Shown here piece by piece: positions 52,641-60,168 of a stretch of DNA of 64,000 nt. Source of the DNA: Subdoligranulum variabile (lineage in GTDB: Bacteria > Bacillota > Clostridia > Oscillospirales > Ruminococcaceae); the NCBI GenBank assembly GCA_004554775.1, contig SFKI01000006.1:62001-126000 (forward strand), written 5' to 3'. The notes below the pieces were generated by a model. That model saw nothing but the letters and a program-made list of their open reading frames with translations, was not told where the DNA came from and did not search any database. Position numbers and translations under genes: made by a program. Each line of letters starts with the position of its first letter. Position 1 is the first letter of the stretch.

Positions 52641-53985
52641 CCGCCGCAAAGGCGAGGAACGGTCCGAAACGCTGATCATTCCGCATATTACCAAAGAAAT
52701 GCTGGAAACGGCCCGCCGCATGGCGGAGGCTGGCGCTTCCCGCGCGGAGATCGAGCAGGCCATCTCGGCCATGCAGACCCCGCCCCCGGCAGCGCCCACA
52801 GCCGGGTCTGCCCAGCCCGCCGCGCCGGAGCAGCGGCCTATTACGCTGGCCGCCCAGCCGGAGCGTAAGCACCGCATCATCCCCACCAGCCGTCCCCGCC
52901 TTTCGGTCGAGGAGCGCACCGCCCTGCGCCAGCAGATGCAGATGGGGGAGCTGCCTGGCGAGGAACAGCAGGACGCCTTGCGGCAGGAAGCTGTCAACCG
53001 CACCGCTGCCCGCCCGGTCCCGACCTGGTTTGGAAATCGGAAGGATAACCAGAACGAGCCGCAGTCCACGGCCCGCCGCGCCGCACAGGCCCTGGCTGCC
53101 GCCCCGCGCCCGGAACCGCCTGCGCCGACCCCCGCAAGGCCGGAAGAGCCAACCGCGACCCGCACAATTGCGATGCCCAAGCAGCGCGCCGTGCCGCCCC
53201 GCCCGGCGGAGCCCGCACCCGAAGCGACCCGCGTTCTGCCCACGGCTCAGCCCCAGCCCAAATCGGCTGAGCAGCCCGCAGCCCGCCCGCAACCCCCTGC
53301 GGCGGAACCGGCCCCGCGCAAAAACGCCGTGCCCCGCAGCCGTGCCGAGGCCGAAGCCGACCTGAATGAGAAGATCCGCCGCGATCATATCTGGCTGTCC
53401 AACCCGGTCATGGTGCGCGGCTTAGGCATGGCCCCCATTGTGGGCGCTGCGTTGGATGGCCGCCACGCGCTCATCCTCTGCGTTGCCAGTCTGCTGCTCA
53501 TTACCTTTACCCGCGTGCTGGCCGTCGCGGTCTGCCACCTGACGAAAAACCGTTTCCGCCCGCTGATCTACAGCTATGCGGCGGCGGTGCTCTACATCCC
53601 GGTATACGTGCTGCTGTACAACCTGTTCGGGGCCGATCTTTCGCTGCTGGGCATCTATCTGCCGCTGCTCGTGGTCGAGCCTGCCATCGTCAAGCGCATG
53701 GAATTTGCCGAGCTGGAACCCATCGGCGACGCCCTGCGCCACGGCTTCAACAACGGCATCGGCATGTGCGCGGCGCTGCTCATCGTGGGCTGCCTGCGTG
53801 AACTGCTTGCCACGGGTGCCATCTTTGGCAGCCAGCTGATGCATACGGCGCTGCTGCCGTTGGCGGCACAGCCTTCCGGCGGCTTCGTACTGGTGGGTGT
53901 CATCGCCGCTGTCTGGTGCGCCATCGCCAACCTGTACACCAATTATAAACACGAGGAGGTGCGCCGCCTGTATGCCAAACATTGA
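52615..53985 (+). CDS. rnfE: RnfE/NqrD-like membrane protein with long disordered N-terminal extension
   Basis: A TTG start (52615) after AGGAGG lies inside the 3' end of rnfD. The 456-residue protein has a short helix-rich head (20-55), then a Pro/Ala/Arg-rich disordered stretch to about 245. The Rnf-Nqr domain (about 262-450, six membrane segments) carries NPVMVRGLGMAPIVG and LGIYLPLLVVEPAIVKR. Ordinary RnfE is about 200 residues, so about 255 are extra. By eye, the two cluster-binding Cys of RnfE/NqrD are Ala273 (GMAP for GLCP) and Pro356 (VVEP for VVNC). Confidence 0.82.
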   Translation: MPNPQNRNDRRKGEERSETLIIPHITKEMLETARRMAEAGASRAEIEQAISAMQTPPPAAPTAGSAQPAAPEQRPITLAAQPERKHRIIPTSRPRLSVEERTALRQQMQMGELPGEEQQDALRQEAVNRTAARPVPTWFGNRKDNQNEPQSTARRAAQALAAAPRPEPPAPTPARPEEPTATRTIAMPKQRAVPPRPAEPAPEATRVLPTAQPQPKSAEQPAARPQPPAAEPAPRKNAVPRSRAEAEADLNEKIRRDHIWLSNPVMVRGLGMAPIVGAALDGRHALILCVASLLLITFTRVLAVAVCHLTKNRFRPLIYSYAAAVLYIPVYVLLYNLFGADLSLLGIYLPLLVVEPAIVKRMEFAELEPIGDALRHGFNNGIGMCAALLIVGCLRELLATGAIFGSQLMHTALLPLAAQPSGGFVLVGVIAAVWCAIANLYTNYKHEEVRRLYAKH

Positions 53986-54622
53986 GTTCGCGTCCTCCTT
54001 GGGCCAAGGCCTGTGGCAGTTCGTCAGCTATATGGGCCTTGCCATCTTTGCCGAGAATGTCATCCTGGCCCGCGCCATGGGCGTGACCCGCCTGATGAAA
54101 CTGGTGCCCGACCACAAGGCGCAGGTGTGGGATTTCTGCTTGCCGCTGATCTTTGTCATGACGCTGTCTGCCCCGCTCGGGTGGGCTGCGCACAACCTGT
54201 TTTTCCCGTGGCTGCGCCCCAACCTGCCCGTGTGGCTGCCCATCTCGGCACTGCGCCCGGTCGTCTATCTGACCTGCGGCGTCGGGGCTATGGCTGTGAC
54301 CTGGCTGCTGTTGAGCCTGCTGCCCCGCAAGCTGCGCCAGAGCTGCCGCAGCCAGCTCAGCCTGGCTACATGCAGCACTGTCATGCTGGGCACGCTGCTC
54401 ATCAGCTCCAACCAGAACTACACGCTGGCGCAGTCCATCGCGTTCGGCCTGGGCAGCGGCCTGGGGTACGCGTTTATCGTGTTCATTGTGCGGGAGGGCC
54501 GCCGCCGTCTGCGCAGCAAGGCCGTGCCCGCGATCTTCCAGGGCCTGCCCAGTTCAATGATCTACATTGGCGTTCTCTCACTGGCCATCTATGCGCTGGT
54601 GGGGCATTCTGTGGTTTTGTAA
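53972..54622 (+). CDS. rnfA: RnfA/NqrE-like membrane protein lacking cluster cysteines
   Basis: The ATG at 53972 follows GAGGAGG and overlaps rnfE by 14 bases. The 216-residue protein has six membrane segments and the RnfA/NqrE frame FAENVILARAMG, SIAFGLGSGLGYAFIVF and FQGLPSSMIYIGVL. Normal size is about 190-200. The first Cys (GMCTF or GLCPF in the family) is Thr39 in MGVTRL. The second (NCA[IV][FL]G) aligns to Thr136 in CSTVMLG, with a Cys two positions earlier. RnfA and RnfE normally hold one [2Fe-2S] cluster between them in the membrane; here that site looks lost. Confidence 0.82.
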   Translation: MPNIEFASSLGQGLWQFVSYMGLAIFAENVILARAMGVTRLMKLVPDHKAQVWDFCLPLIFVMTLSAPLGWAAHNLFFPWLRPNLPVWLPISALRPVVYLTCGVGAMAVTWLLLSLLPRKLRQSCRSQLSLATCSTVMLGTLLISSNQNYTLAQSIAFGLGSGLGYAFIVFIVREGRRRLRSKAVPAIFQGLPSSMIYIGVLSLAIYALVGHSVVL

Positions 54623-54649
54623 ACAAATAAGGAAGAGGTGCATTGTCGT

Positions 54650-55936
54650 ATGTCCGTTCCGTGCTTTGTTCCCGCTGATATTTTGCTGCCTGCCACCAGC
54701 GTTGCGCTGGACCCGTGGGCCTGCATCGCCGTTGACCAGTTTACCTCCCAGCCTGAATACTGGGAGCGCGCCGAAGCCCTGGCTGCCGGTAAACCCAGTA
54801 CGCTGCATGTCGTGCTGCCCGAAGCCTACCTGGGTACCCCCCAGGAGGCCGAGCGGATGCAGAGCATCCGCCGCACGATGCAGGAGTACCGCAAAACGGT
54901 GCTGACCCGCAGTGTTCATGGCTTTGTGTATGTTGAGCGCACCCAGATGGACGGCACCATCCGCCAGGGTCTGGTGGGCGCCGTCGACCTTGAAGCCTAC
55001 GACTACAACCCCGGCAGCAAGCCCGCCATCCGCCCCAGTGAAAAGACTGTGGTCGAGCGCATCCCGCCGCGCCTGAAAGTCCGCCGTGGCGCAATTCTGG
55101 AAACGCCCCATGTGATGATGCTGGCCGACGACGAGAAAAAGACGCTGATCGAGCCGATCGGCGACCACAAGGACGCACTGCCCCTGCTGTATGACGGTGA
55201 GCTGATGCTCGGTGGCGGGCATCTGCGCGGATGGGCCGTGGAGGATCCCGCCCTGATCGCCCAGATCAACGCCGCGCTGGGCGACCTGGCCGACGAGAAA
55301 AAGTTCGCCGCCCGCTGGCCCCGTGCCGCCGGTGAGCCGCCCATGGTGCTGGCCGTCGGCGACGGCAACCACTCCCTCGCCACCGCCAAAGCCTATTGGG
55401 AAGAACTGAAAAAAGGCTTGACCCCAGAGCAGCAGAAAGACCACCCGGCCCGCTGGTGCCTGGCCGAAGTCTGCAACGTACATAGCCCGGCCATCGAGAT
55501 CGAGCCGATCCACCGCGTCGTCTTTGGCGTGACGGCCCACGAACTGTATAAGGCCATCGACGAATGGGACAAGACCCAGGGCGAGGAGACCGCGCCGTCC
55601 CAGCAGCGCTTTGCGCTGGCTGACGAGAGCGGTGAACTGCTGGTAGCCTTGCAGAATCCCCCGGCACCGCTTACTGTGGGCAGCGTCGAAGCGTTCCTGA
55701 ACGACTATCTGCCCGCCCATCCCGAAGCCAGCGTGGATTATATCCACGGCTCTTCCACTGCCATGGCGCTGGCAACCCGCCCGGGCCAGAAAGCCGCCGC
55801 CATCCTGCTGCCGGATCTTGCCAAGGCCGACCTGTTCAAAGGTGTTGTGCTGGGCGGTGTGCTGCCGCGCAAGACCTTCAGCATGGGCCACGCCGAAGAA
55901 AAACGCTACTACAACGAATGTCGCGCAATCGACTGA
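54650..55936 (+). CDS. DUF1015 family protein
   Basis: The ATG at 54650 is preceded by GGAAGAGG; a GTG at 54638 is a weaker choice. The 428-residue soluble protein has the DUF1015 features: FVPADILLPATSVAL at the N-terminus, AIRPSEKTVVERIPPRLKVRRGA (about 125-147), AVGDGNHSLATAKAYWEEL (about 235-253) and a C-terminal GGVLPRKTFSMGHAEEKRYY. The biochemical function is unknown; the GNHR/GDGNHS-type motif suggests phosphate binding. It lies 27 bases after rnfA, so it may work with this Rnf-like trio, or may simply share the transcript. Confidence 0.9.
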   Translation: MSVPCFVPADILLPATSVALDPWACIAVDQFTSQPEYWERAEALAAGKPSTLHVVLPEAYLGTPQEAERMQSIRRTMQEYRKTVLTRSVHGFVYVERTQMDGTIRQGLVGAVDLEAYDYNPGSKPAIRPSEKTVVERIPPRLKVRRGAILETPHVMMLADDEKKTLIEPIGDHKDALPLLYDGELMLGGGHLRGWAVEDPALIAQINAALGDLADEKKFAARWPRAAGEPPMVLAVGDGNHSLATAKAYWEELKKGLTPEQQKDHPARWCLAEVCNVHSPAIEIEPIHRVVFGVTAHELYKAIDEWDKTQGEETAPSQQRFALADESGELLVALQNPPAPLTVGSVEAFLNDYLPAHPEASVDYIHGSSTAMALATRPGQKAAAILLPDLAKADLFKGVVLGGVLPRKTFSMGHAEEKRYYNECRAID

Positions 55937-55944
55937 CGATAAGA

Positions 55945-56553
55945 ATGGAAAAGACTATGGAAAAACCTACCCAGAATCCCGCCGCCCCGCACCGCCGCCG
56001 TCGCCGCCGTGGTTCCGGCAACGGGGGTGCCGCCGCTGCGGCCCAGCAGCCTGCGACTGAAAAGGCCCCCCGCCAGCCCGGCCAGCGCCCGGCTCCCAAC
56101 GCAGCCCCGGCCCGCGGTTCGCACCCCCAGCAGGGGCAGCCCCGCCCACAGGCCCCTGCGTCTGCCCAAAATGCCCCGCAGCCCAAACAGCCGCCGCGCG
56201 GCAATGCCCCGCGTCCCCGTGGCCGCGGCCCGGCCCAGCCCCAGAATCCGCAAGCCGCCCCGCAGCAGCCGCCCCGCCAGAACGGCGGCCGTCCGCTGAC
56301 CCCTCCGCCCCCGCGCCCGCCGCGTGAGCCTGCCAAGCCCCGCCAGCCGCAGCGAATCAGCCGCGGCCCGCGCCACATGCCCGAGGAAGAGCCCGGCCTG
56401 GAGCTGATCACCCGCCGTCCGCCGAAGCAGAAGTTCTCGAACTTTGAGGAATACCTCACCGCGCACGGCGGCATGACAGTGCCGCTGCCCCCGGACCCGA
56501 ACGAGCCGAAGGAAGCTGCTCCCGCCGCCCCGGCAGGGGAGAGCGCCGAATGA
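55945..56553 (+). CDS. Pro/Arg/Gln-rich disordered protein
   Basis: The start is uncertain (ATG at 55945 or 55957). The roughly 200-residue product is almost wholly low complexity: an RRRRRRGSGNGG patch near 18-30, then Pro/Gln/Ala/Arg repeats. A more ordinary C-terminal segment (about 155-190) follows with EEEPGLELITRRPPKQKFSNFEEYLTAHGG-type residues. Composition suggests RNA binding, but no domain is recognisable. It overlaps the methyltransferase gene by ATGA, and codon position bias agrees with a real gene. Confidence 0.75.
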   Translation: MEKTMEKPTQNPAAPHRRRRRRGSGNGGAAAAAQQPATEKAPRQPGQRPAPNAAPARGSHPQQGQPRPQAPASAQNAPQPKQPPRGNAPRPRGRGPAQPQNPQAAPQQPPRQNGGRPLTPPPPRPPREPAKPRQPQRISRGPRHMPEEEPGLELITRRPPKQKFSNFEEYLTAHGGMTVPLPPDPNEPKEAAPAAPAGESAE

Positions 56554-57368
56554 CCCCGGCTTCAACCGCAGCCCTGCGCTGCCCGGTTTGTCAGGGCCCG
56601 TTGCTGCAAGTGGGCCGCAGCCTGCGCTGCCCCAAGGCCCACAGCTTTGATCTCGCCAAAGAGGGGTATGCCAATCTGCTGCCCATCCAGAAAAAGCACG
56701 CCGCCGACCCCGGGGACGGCAAAGAGATGGTGCGCGCCCGCCGCGCGTTCCTTTCGGCCGGGCATTACGCCCCGCTGATGCAGGCACTGGCCGATCTCTG
56801 CGCCGCGCTGCCGCACGCACACATCGTGGATGCTGGCTGCGGCGAGGGCAGCTATGACGCCTACCTGTACAAAGCACTGGGCGATGAACCTGCCATCGTC
56901 GGCTTTGACCTCTCGAAAGAGACTGTGCGCCTGGCGGCCAAGTTGCTGCCCGAAGCCGCATTTTGTGTCGGCGGCAGCTTCTGCGCCCCGGTGCGCGATG
57001 GCTGGGCCGATCTGCTGCTGAACATCTTTTCCCCGTTCGCGGGGGCTGAGTTCCGCCGCATGCTGCGCCCGGGCGGCTGCCTGGTCTACGCTGTGCCCAC
57101 GGCCCGCCACCTTTACGGGCTGAAAGAGATCCTTTACGACCACCCGTACGAGAACGAGGTGAAGGACACCACCTACGAGGGCTTCACCTTCGTGCGTAGC
57201 GTTGAAGCTGCCGCCGAACTGCACCTGACCGGCGAAACCGTGCAGCAGCTGTTTGCGATGACGCCCTACTACTGGAACACCCCTGCCGATGGTGCCGCCC
57301 GCCTGCGTGCCTGCGAAGCATTGACCACCGAGATCGGCTTCCGCTACCTCGTTTATCAGAAACAATAA
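56550..57368 (+). CDS. 23S rRNA guanine-N1 methyltransferase, RlmA-like
   Basis: The 272-residue protein has an N-terminal zinc finger (CPVCQGPL, then CPKAHSFD, residues 9-33) followed by the linker EGYANLLPIQKKH typical of RlmA. A class I SAM domain follows with IVDAGCGEGSYDAYL (about 92-106) and DLLLNIFSPFAGAEFRRML (about 150-168). RlmA proteins methylate G745 or G748 in helix 35 of 23S rRNA. A variant can confer macrolide or tylosin tolerance, but none is claimed here. It is last in the operon before a terminator. Confidence 0.92.
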   Translation: MTPASTAALRCPVCQGPLLQVGRSLRCPKAHSFDLAKEGYANLLPIQKKHAADPGDGKEMVRARRAFLSAGHYAPLMQALADLCAALPHAHIVDAGCGEGSYDAYLYKALGDEPAIVGFDLSKETVRLAAKLLPEAAFCVGGSFCAPVRDGWADLLLNIFSPFAGAEFRRMLRPGGCLVYAVPTARHLYGLKEILYDHPYENEVKDTTYEGFTFVRSVEAAAELHLTGETVQQLFAMTPYYWNTPADGAARLRACEALTTEIGFRYLVYQKQ

Positions 57369-57373
57369 TCCAA

Positions 57374-57401
57374 AAGCCAGCCCGTAGTGGGCTGGCTTTT
57401 T
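57374..57401. terminator. Bidirectional terminator between convergent genes
   Basis: A perfect 10-bp stem (57374-57383 with 57389-57398), TTTTT at the right and an A-run at the left. Confidence 0.85.
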
Positions 57402-57423
57402 CTGTGCACTTATCAGGCAAAGG

Positions 57424-58413
57424 TCACGGGGCGTAAAACGCATCCAGCGCCTGCTTTAGGTAGGGCCGCAGCCGCGCATCACCAATGCCGGGCTGCGGCG
57501 CCATAATACAAACTGTATAAAGTAAACCGTTATTTACAAAATAGGCGGAATTTCCGCTGGCTTTACTCTTATCTCCGCCGCCATACAGCGGGATCATGGC
57601 AATATCGCCGGTGGGCAGCGTGTATTCCTCGCAGGTCCAGCCGTCCTTTAAATCGTAAATGCCGTCGGTCAGCACCTGCTCAACCGTGGCGGCGCGGCTG
57701 CCGCTCGGTGTTACAGCGGCATGTGCGTTGAACGAAATGTACATATCAAAACTTTCGCCGCTCACTTCCTTTTCCAGCAAGCCGCCGTCCAGCACGTTCA
57801 GCCCAAACGGCTCGCCGTCCGCGCAGGTGCCGTACAGCAGTACCTTGCGCTTGACAGGATTGCGGTAATCATTGTAGTCGGCAGGGCAGTACAGCGCCGC
57901 GCCGTCCGGCAGACCGTCCACAAAATCATTGCGCAGCAGCGGTAGACCAGTTAGTTCGGCTGCATCCTGCAAGCTGTCTGCCGCGTCAGTGAATACTTCA
58001 GCTTTTTCAATGCCGTTTGGATAGTGGATCAGCAAGTCCGAGTTTTGCAGTGTCATAACCATCTGGCTGAAACTGTAGTGGTAAGGTGCCCGCATCCGCT
58101 CAAATGCTGGCTGCCGATCCTCAGCGGCTAGTTCCCGCACGGCTTCGCTCAGTGTGTCCAGCGGGTGGGTCGTCAGCGTGTAGTGTAGCGCATAGCCGCC
58201 CACGGCGTCGGGTGCGTAACTGGGGTGGGGCGTGTCGTGCAGGTTGGTAAACTCCACCCGCGCCAGCACACCGGCGGCAATCAGCAGCGGCGCGGCCAGG
58301 CAAAGGATCCAGCCCAACCGCCGCCGTGGGGCAGGGCGGGCCGTCACTGCGGCCACGTGGGCCGGGCAGCGCACCTGTGCAAAGGTCTGCTTATACAAAG
58401 TCTCAAACTCCAT
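57424..58413 (-). CDS. Putative anti-sigma factor, single-pass membrane protein
   Basis: The 329-residue protein has a short cytoplasmic N-terminus (1-32), one membrane helix (about 33-52), and a large extracellular region with no recognisable domain. Its start overlaps the ECF sigma stop by one base (TAATG), an arrangement typical of sigma/anti-sigma pairs. The extracellular part, about 275 residues, has several aromatic and Gly/Asp segments and may sense an envelope signal. The cytoplasmic tail is too short to show a zinc anti-sigma motif, so the mode of sigma binding is not evident. Confidence 0.65.
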   Translation of the reverse strand: MEFETLYKQTFAQVRCPAHVAAVTARPAPRRRLGWILCLAAPLLIAAGVLARVEFTNLHDTPHPSYAPDAVGGYALHYTLTTHPLDTLSEAVRELAAEDRQPAFERMRAPYHYSFSQMVMTLQNSDLLIHYPNGIEKAEVFTDAADSLQDAAELTGLPLLRNDFVDGLPDGAALYCPADYNDYRNPVKRKVLLYGTCADGEPFGLNVLDGGLLEKEVSGESFDMYISFNAHAAVTPSGSRAATVEQVLTDGIYDLKDGWTCEEYTLPTGDIAMIPLYGGGDKSKASGNSAYFVNNGLLYTVCIMAPQPGIGDARLRPYLKQALDAFYAP

Positions 58414-58886
58414 TACAAATCCTCCTGATACGTCTGGCGCAGGGCTTCCCGCGCGCGGGTCAGCCGGGTGGTCACAGCGTTTTGGCTGATATGCAGCACC
58501 GCCGCGATCTCCCGGGTGGGCATGTCCTCATAATAAAATAAGTACAGCACCGTGCGGTACGCCTGCGGCAAGGCCAGCACGGCGTCGTATAATTCCCGCT
58601 GGGCGGGGTCGTCAAAGACAGGGGCATCGGGCACTTCCTCCAGCGGCAGGCGGCGGGTCTGCCACGGCGCGCGCAGGCGGCTTTTGCAGTGGTTGATCGT
58701 TACCCGCAGCAGCCAGCTGCGCAGGTGTTCTTCATCGGCAAAATGCCGGTGGGTCGTGCAAAGCTTTAACAGCGTGTCCTGTGTGGCGTCCTCGGCCTCC
58801 TGCGGGTGGCCGCACCAGTGCAGGGCCACGCGGTAGATCATATCGCGGTAACGGCCCGCCGCGGCGGCCAGTTCGTTCGGCTCCAT
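58413..58886 (-). CDS. ECF-family RNA polymerase sigma factor
   Basis: The 157-residue protein has region 2 (about 8-75) with HPQEAEDATQDTLLKL and LRSWLLRVTINHCKSRLR. Region 4 (about 100-155) has LPQAYRTVLYLFYYEDMPTREIAAVLHISQNAVTTRL-type residues. No other domain is present. It would direct transcription of envelope stress or similar genes. GGAGG precedes the ATG, and an ECF-like promoter lies upstream, consistent with autoregulation. Confidence 0.93.
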   Translation of the reverse strand: MEPNELAAAAGRYRDMIYRVALHWCGHPQEAEDATQDTLLKLCTTHRHFADEEHLRSWLLRVTINHCKSRLRAPWQTRRLPLEEVPDAPVFDDPAQRELYDAVLALPQAYRTVLYLFYYEDMPTREIAAVLHISQNAVTTRLTRAREALRQTYQEDL

Positions 58887-58934
58887 CGCTGCACCTCCTT
58901 TGGGTTTGGGATATCAGGCCTGTTTCACTTACAA

Positions 58935-58961
58935 CACGCGCGGGGCGGGCTGTTTGTTACA
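58935..58961 (-). promoter_or_regulatory. Possible ECF-type autoregulated promoter
   Basis: On the minus strand TGTAAC is followed after 17 bases by CGTG, close to the ECF consensus TGTAAC/TGAAAC plus CGTC/CGTA. It lies about 50 bases before the ECF sigma start. The rest of the 219-base interval holds the opposing promoter and leaders. Confidence 0.45.
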
Positions 58962-59041
58962 ATGGAAATTTAACTTTTTTCAGTATACCAGCATCCACGC
59001 GGTTCAGAAAGCTGATTTTTGAGCACAATCCCAAAAAAAGA

Positions 59042-59070
59042 TTGACAAAATGCGTGATTACAGCTATTAT
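59042..59070 (+). promoter_or_regulatory. Promoter of the second sigma factor gene
   Basis: A perfect TTGACA (59042-59047) and TATTAT (59065-59070) are 17 bases apart, 35 bases before the start. Confidence 0.82.
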
Positions 59071-59105
59071 AAAGGTGTTCGCATCTGCCAGCTGGAGGAA
59101 ATCCC

Positions 59106-59657
59106 ATGCAAAAAATCACCGATGACCTGCTGGCTTTGGCCCAGGACGGCGATGAAACGGCAGTAGCCGCCCTCATTGCCCGCATGATGCCCTCCATCCG
59201 CAAAGGTGCCGCCGCCGCAACCGCGCCGGGGCTTGATTTTGAGGATGCTGTGCAGGAAGGGCTGATTGGTCTGTTTGAGGCCGTGCGCCGGTACGATGCC
59301 GCAGCCGGGACATCGTTTGCGTCCTTTGCCGCCGCCTGCATCACCCATGCCCAGCAGGACGCCCGCCGCGCCGCGCTGCGCAAAAAGCACGCACCGCTGA
59401 ACTACAGCGTGCCGCTGCCCGACGCCGAAGAACTGCCCCTGCCCGGCCCAGATCCCGAGGAACAGGCCATCGCCAGCGAGCAGTACGCTGCCACAATGGA
59501 ACGGATGCAGACAAAGCTTTCCCCGTTGGAGCGCAGCATTTTGATGGCTACTTTAAACGGCCAGACTGCTGCACAGATCGCCCAGCAAAAGCAGCTGGCT
59601 CCCAAGGCCGTTGCTAACGCCTTGGCCCGCGCCCGCCGCAAGCTACGGGGCGCATAA
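59106..59657 (+). CDS. Sigma-70 family RNA polymerase sigma factor
   Basis: The 183-residue protein has a sigma region 2 with DFEDAVQEGLIGLFEAVRRYD (about 41-61), as in SigH-like factors, and a C-terminal helix-turn-helix (about 140-180) with LSPLERSILMATLNGQTAAQIAQQ-type residues. Region 3 is absent or reduced. The role is not assigned; SigH-like factors often control competence, sporulation or stationary phase genes. It is monocistronic with a strong promoter. Confidence 0.85.
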   Translation: MQKITDDLLALAQDGDETAVAALIARMMPSIRKGAAAATAPGLDFEDAVQEGLIGLFEAVRRYDAAAGTSFASFAAACITHAQQDARRAALRKKHAPLNYSVPLPDAEELPLPGPDPEEQAIASEQYAATMERMQTKLSPLERSILMATLNGQTAAQIAQQKQLAPKAVANALARARRKLRGA

Positions 59658-59666
59658 TTCCCCATG

Positions 59667-59723
59667 GATTCAGGCGCTTGCCTGTATCATATATTCAACC
59701 TGCCCCCAGTAGCGCCTAAAATC
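59667..59723 (+). promoter_or_regulatory. Stem-forming intergenic segment
   Basis: AGGCGCT (59672-59678) and AGCGCCT (59711-59717) are exact reverse complements, extended by GATT/AATC with a bulge, around a 32-base loop. It sits in a 141-base gap before the zinc-ribbon gene with no T-run. It may be a leader structure; nothing else is visible there. Confidence 0.35.
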
Positions 59724-59798
59724 AGTTCGTTGGTCCATTCCTAATGCGTTGGTTTAGATTCTTCCGCGGGCAAATACAAATCAGAGGAGATACCCATT

Positions 59799-60077
59799 AT
59801 GTTCGAAGACAAGACTTTGGTATGCAAGGATTGCGGCAAGGAGTTCGTTTGGACCGCCGGTGAGCAGGAGTTCTACGCCAGCCGTGGTTTCGAGAACCAG
59901 CCCCAGCGCTGCAAGGCCTGCCGCGATGCCCGCAAGAACGCTACCCGTGGTGAGCGCCAGATGTTCGACGCTGTCTGCGCCAGCTGCGGCAAGGCTTGCA
60001 AGGTTCCCTTCCAGCCCCGCGAGGACCGTCCGGTCTATTGCAGCGAGTGCTTCGCCAAGATGAAGGAGAACGGCTGA
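59799..60077 (+). CDS. Small zinc-ribbon protein (zf-trcl type)
   Basis: The 92-residue protein has two Cys4 pairs per half: CKDCGKEF with CKAC (residues 9-12 and 38-41) and CASCGK with CSEC (about 59-62 and 79-82). Each set can form one zinc ribbon. The first half contains the FVWTAGEQEFYASRGF sequence of the zinc-ribbon family often mislabelled cytochrome c551. Function is unknown. Protein- or RNA-binding is possible. AGAGGAG precedes the ATG, and codon bias is strong, suggesting high expression. Confidence 0.85.
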   Translation: MFEDKTLVCKDCGKEFVWTAGEQEFYASRGFENQPQRCKACRDARKNATRGERQMFDAVCASCGKACKVPFQPREDRPVYCSECFAKMKENG

Positions 60078-60116
60078 TTTACACGCTGACTGTGTAACAG
60101 TAGTCTGATTTCCACT

Positions 60117-60148
60117 CCGCGCCCCGGTCGCAGTTGACCGGGGCGCGG
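60117..60148 (+). terminator. Terminator after the zinc-ribbon gene
   Basis: A perfect 13-bp GC-rich stem (60117-60129 with 60136-60148) is followed by TTTGTT, an imperfect T-run. Confidence 0.75.
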
Positions 60149-60168
60149 TTTGTTACGGGGGAAACTGT

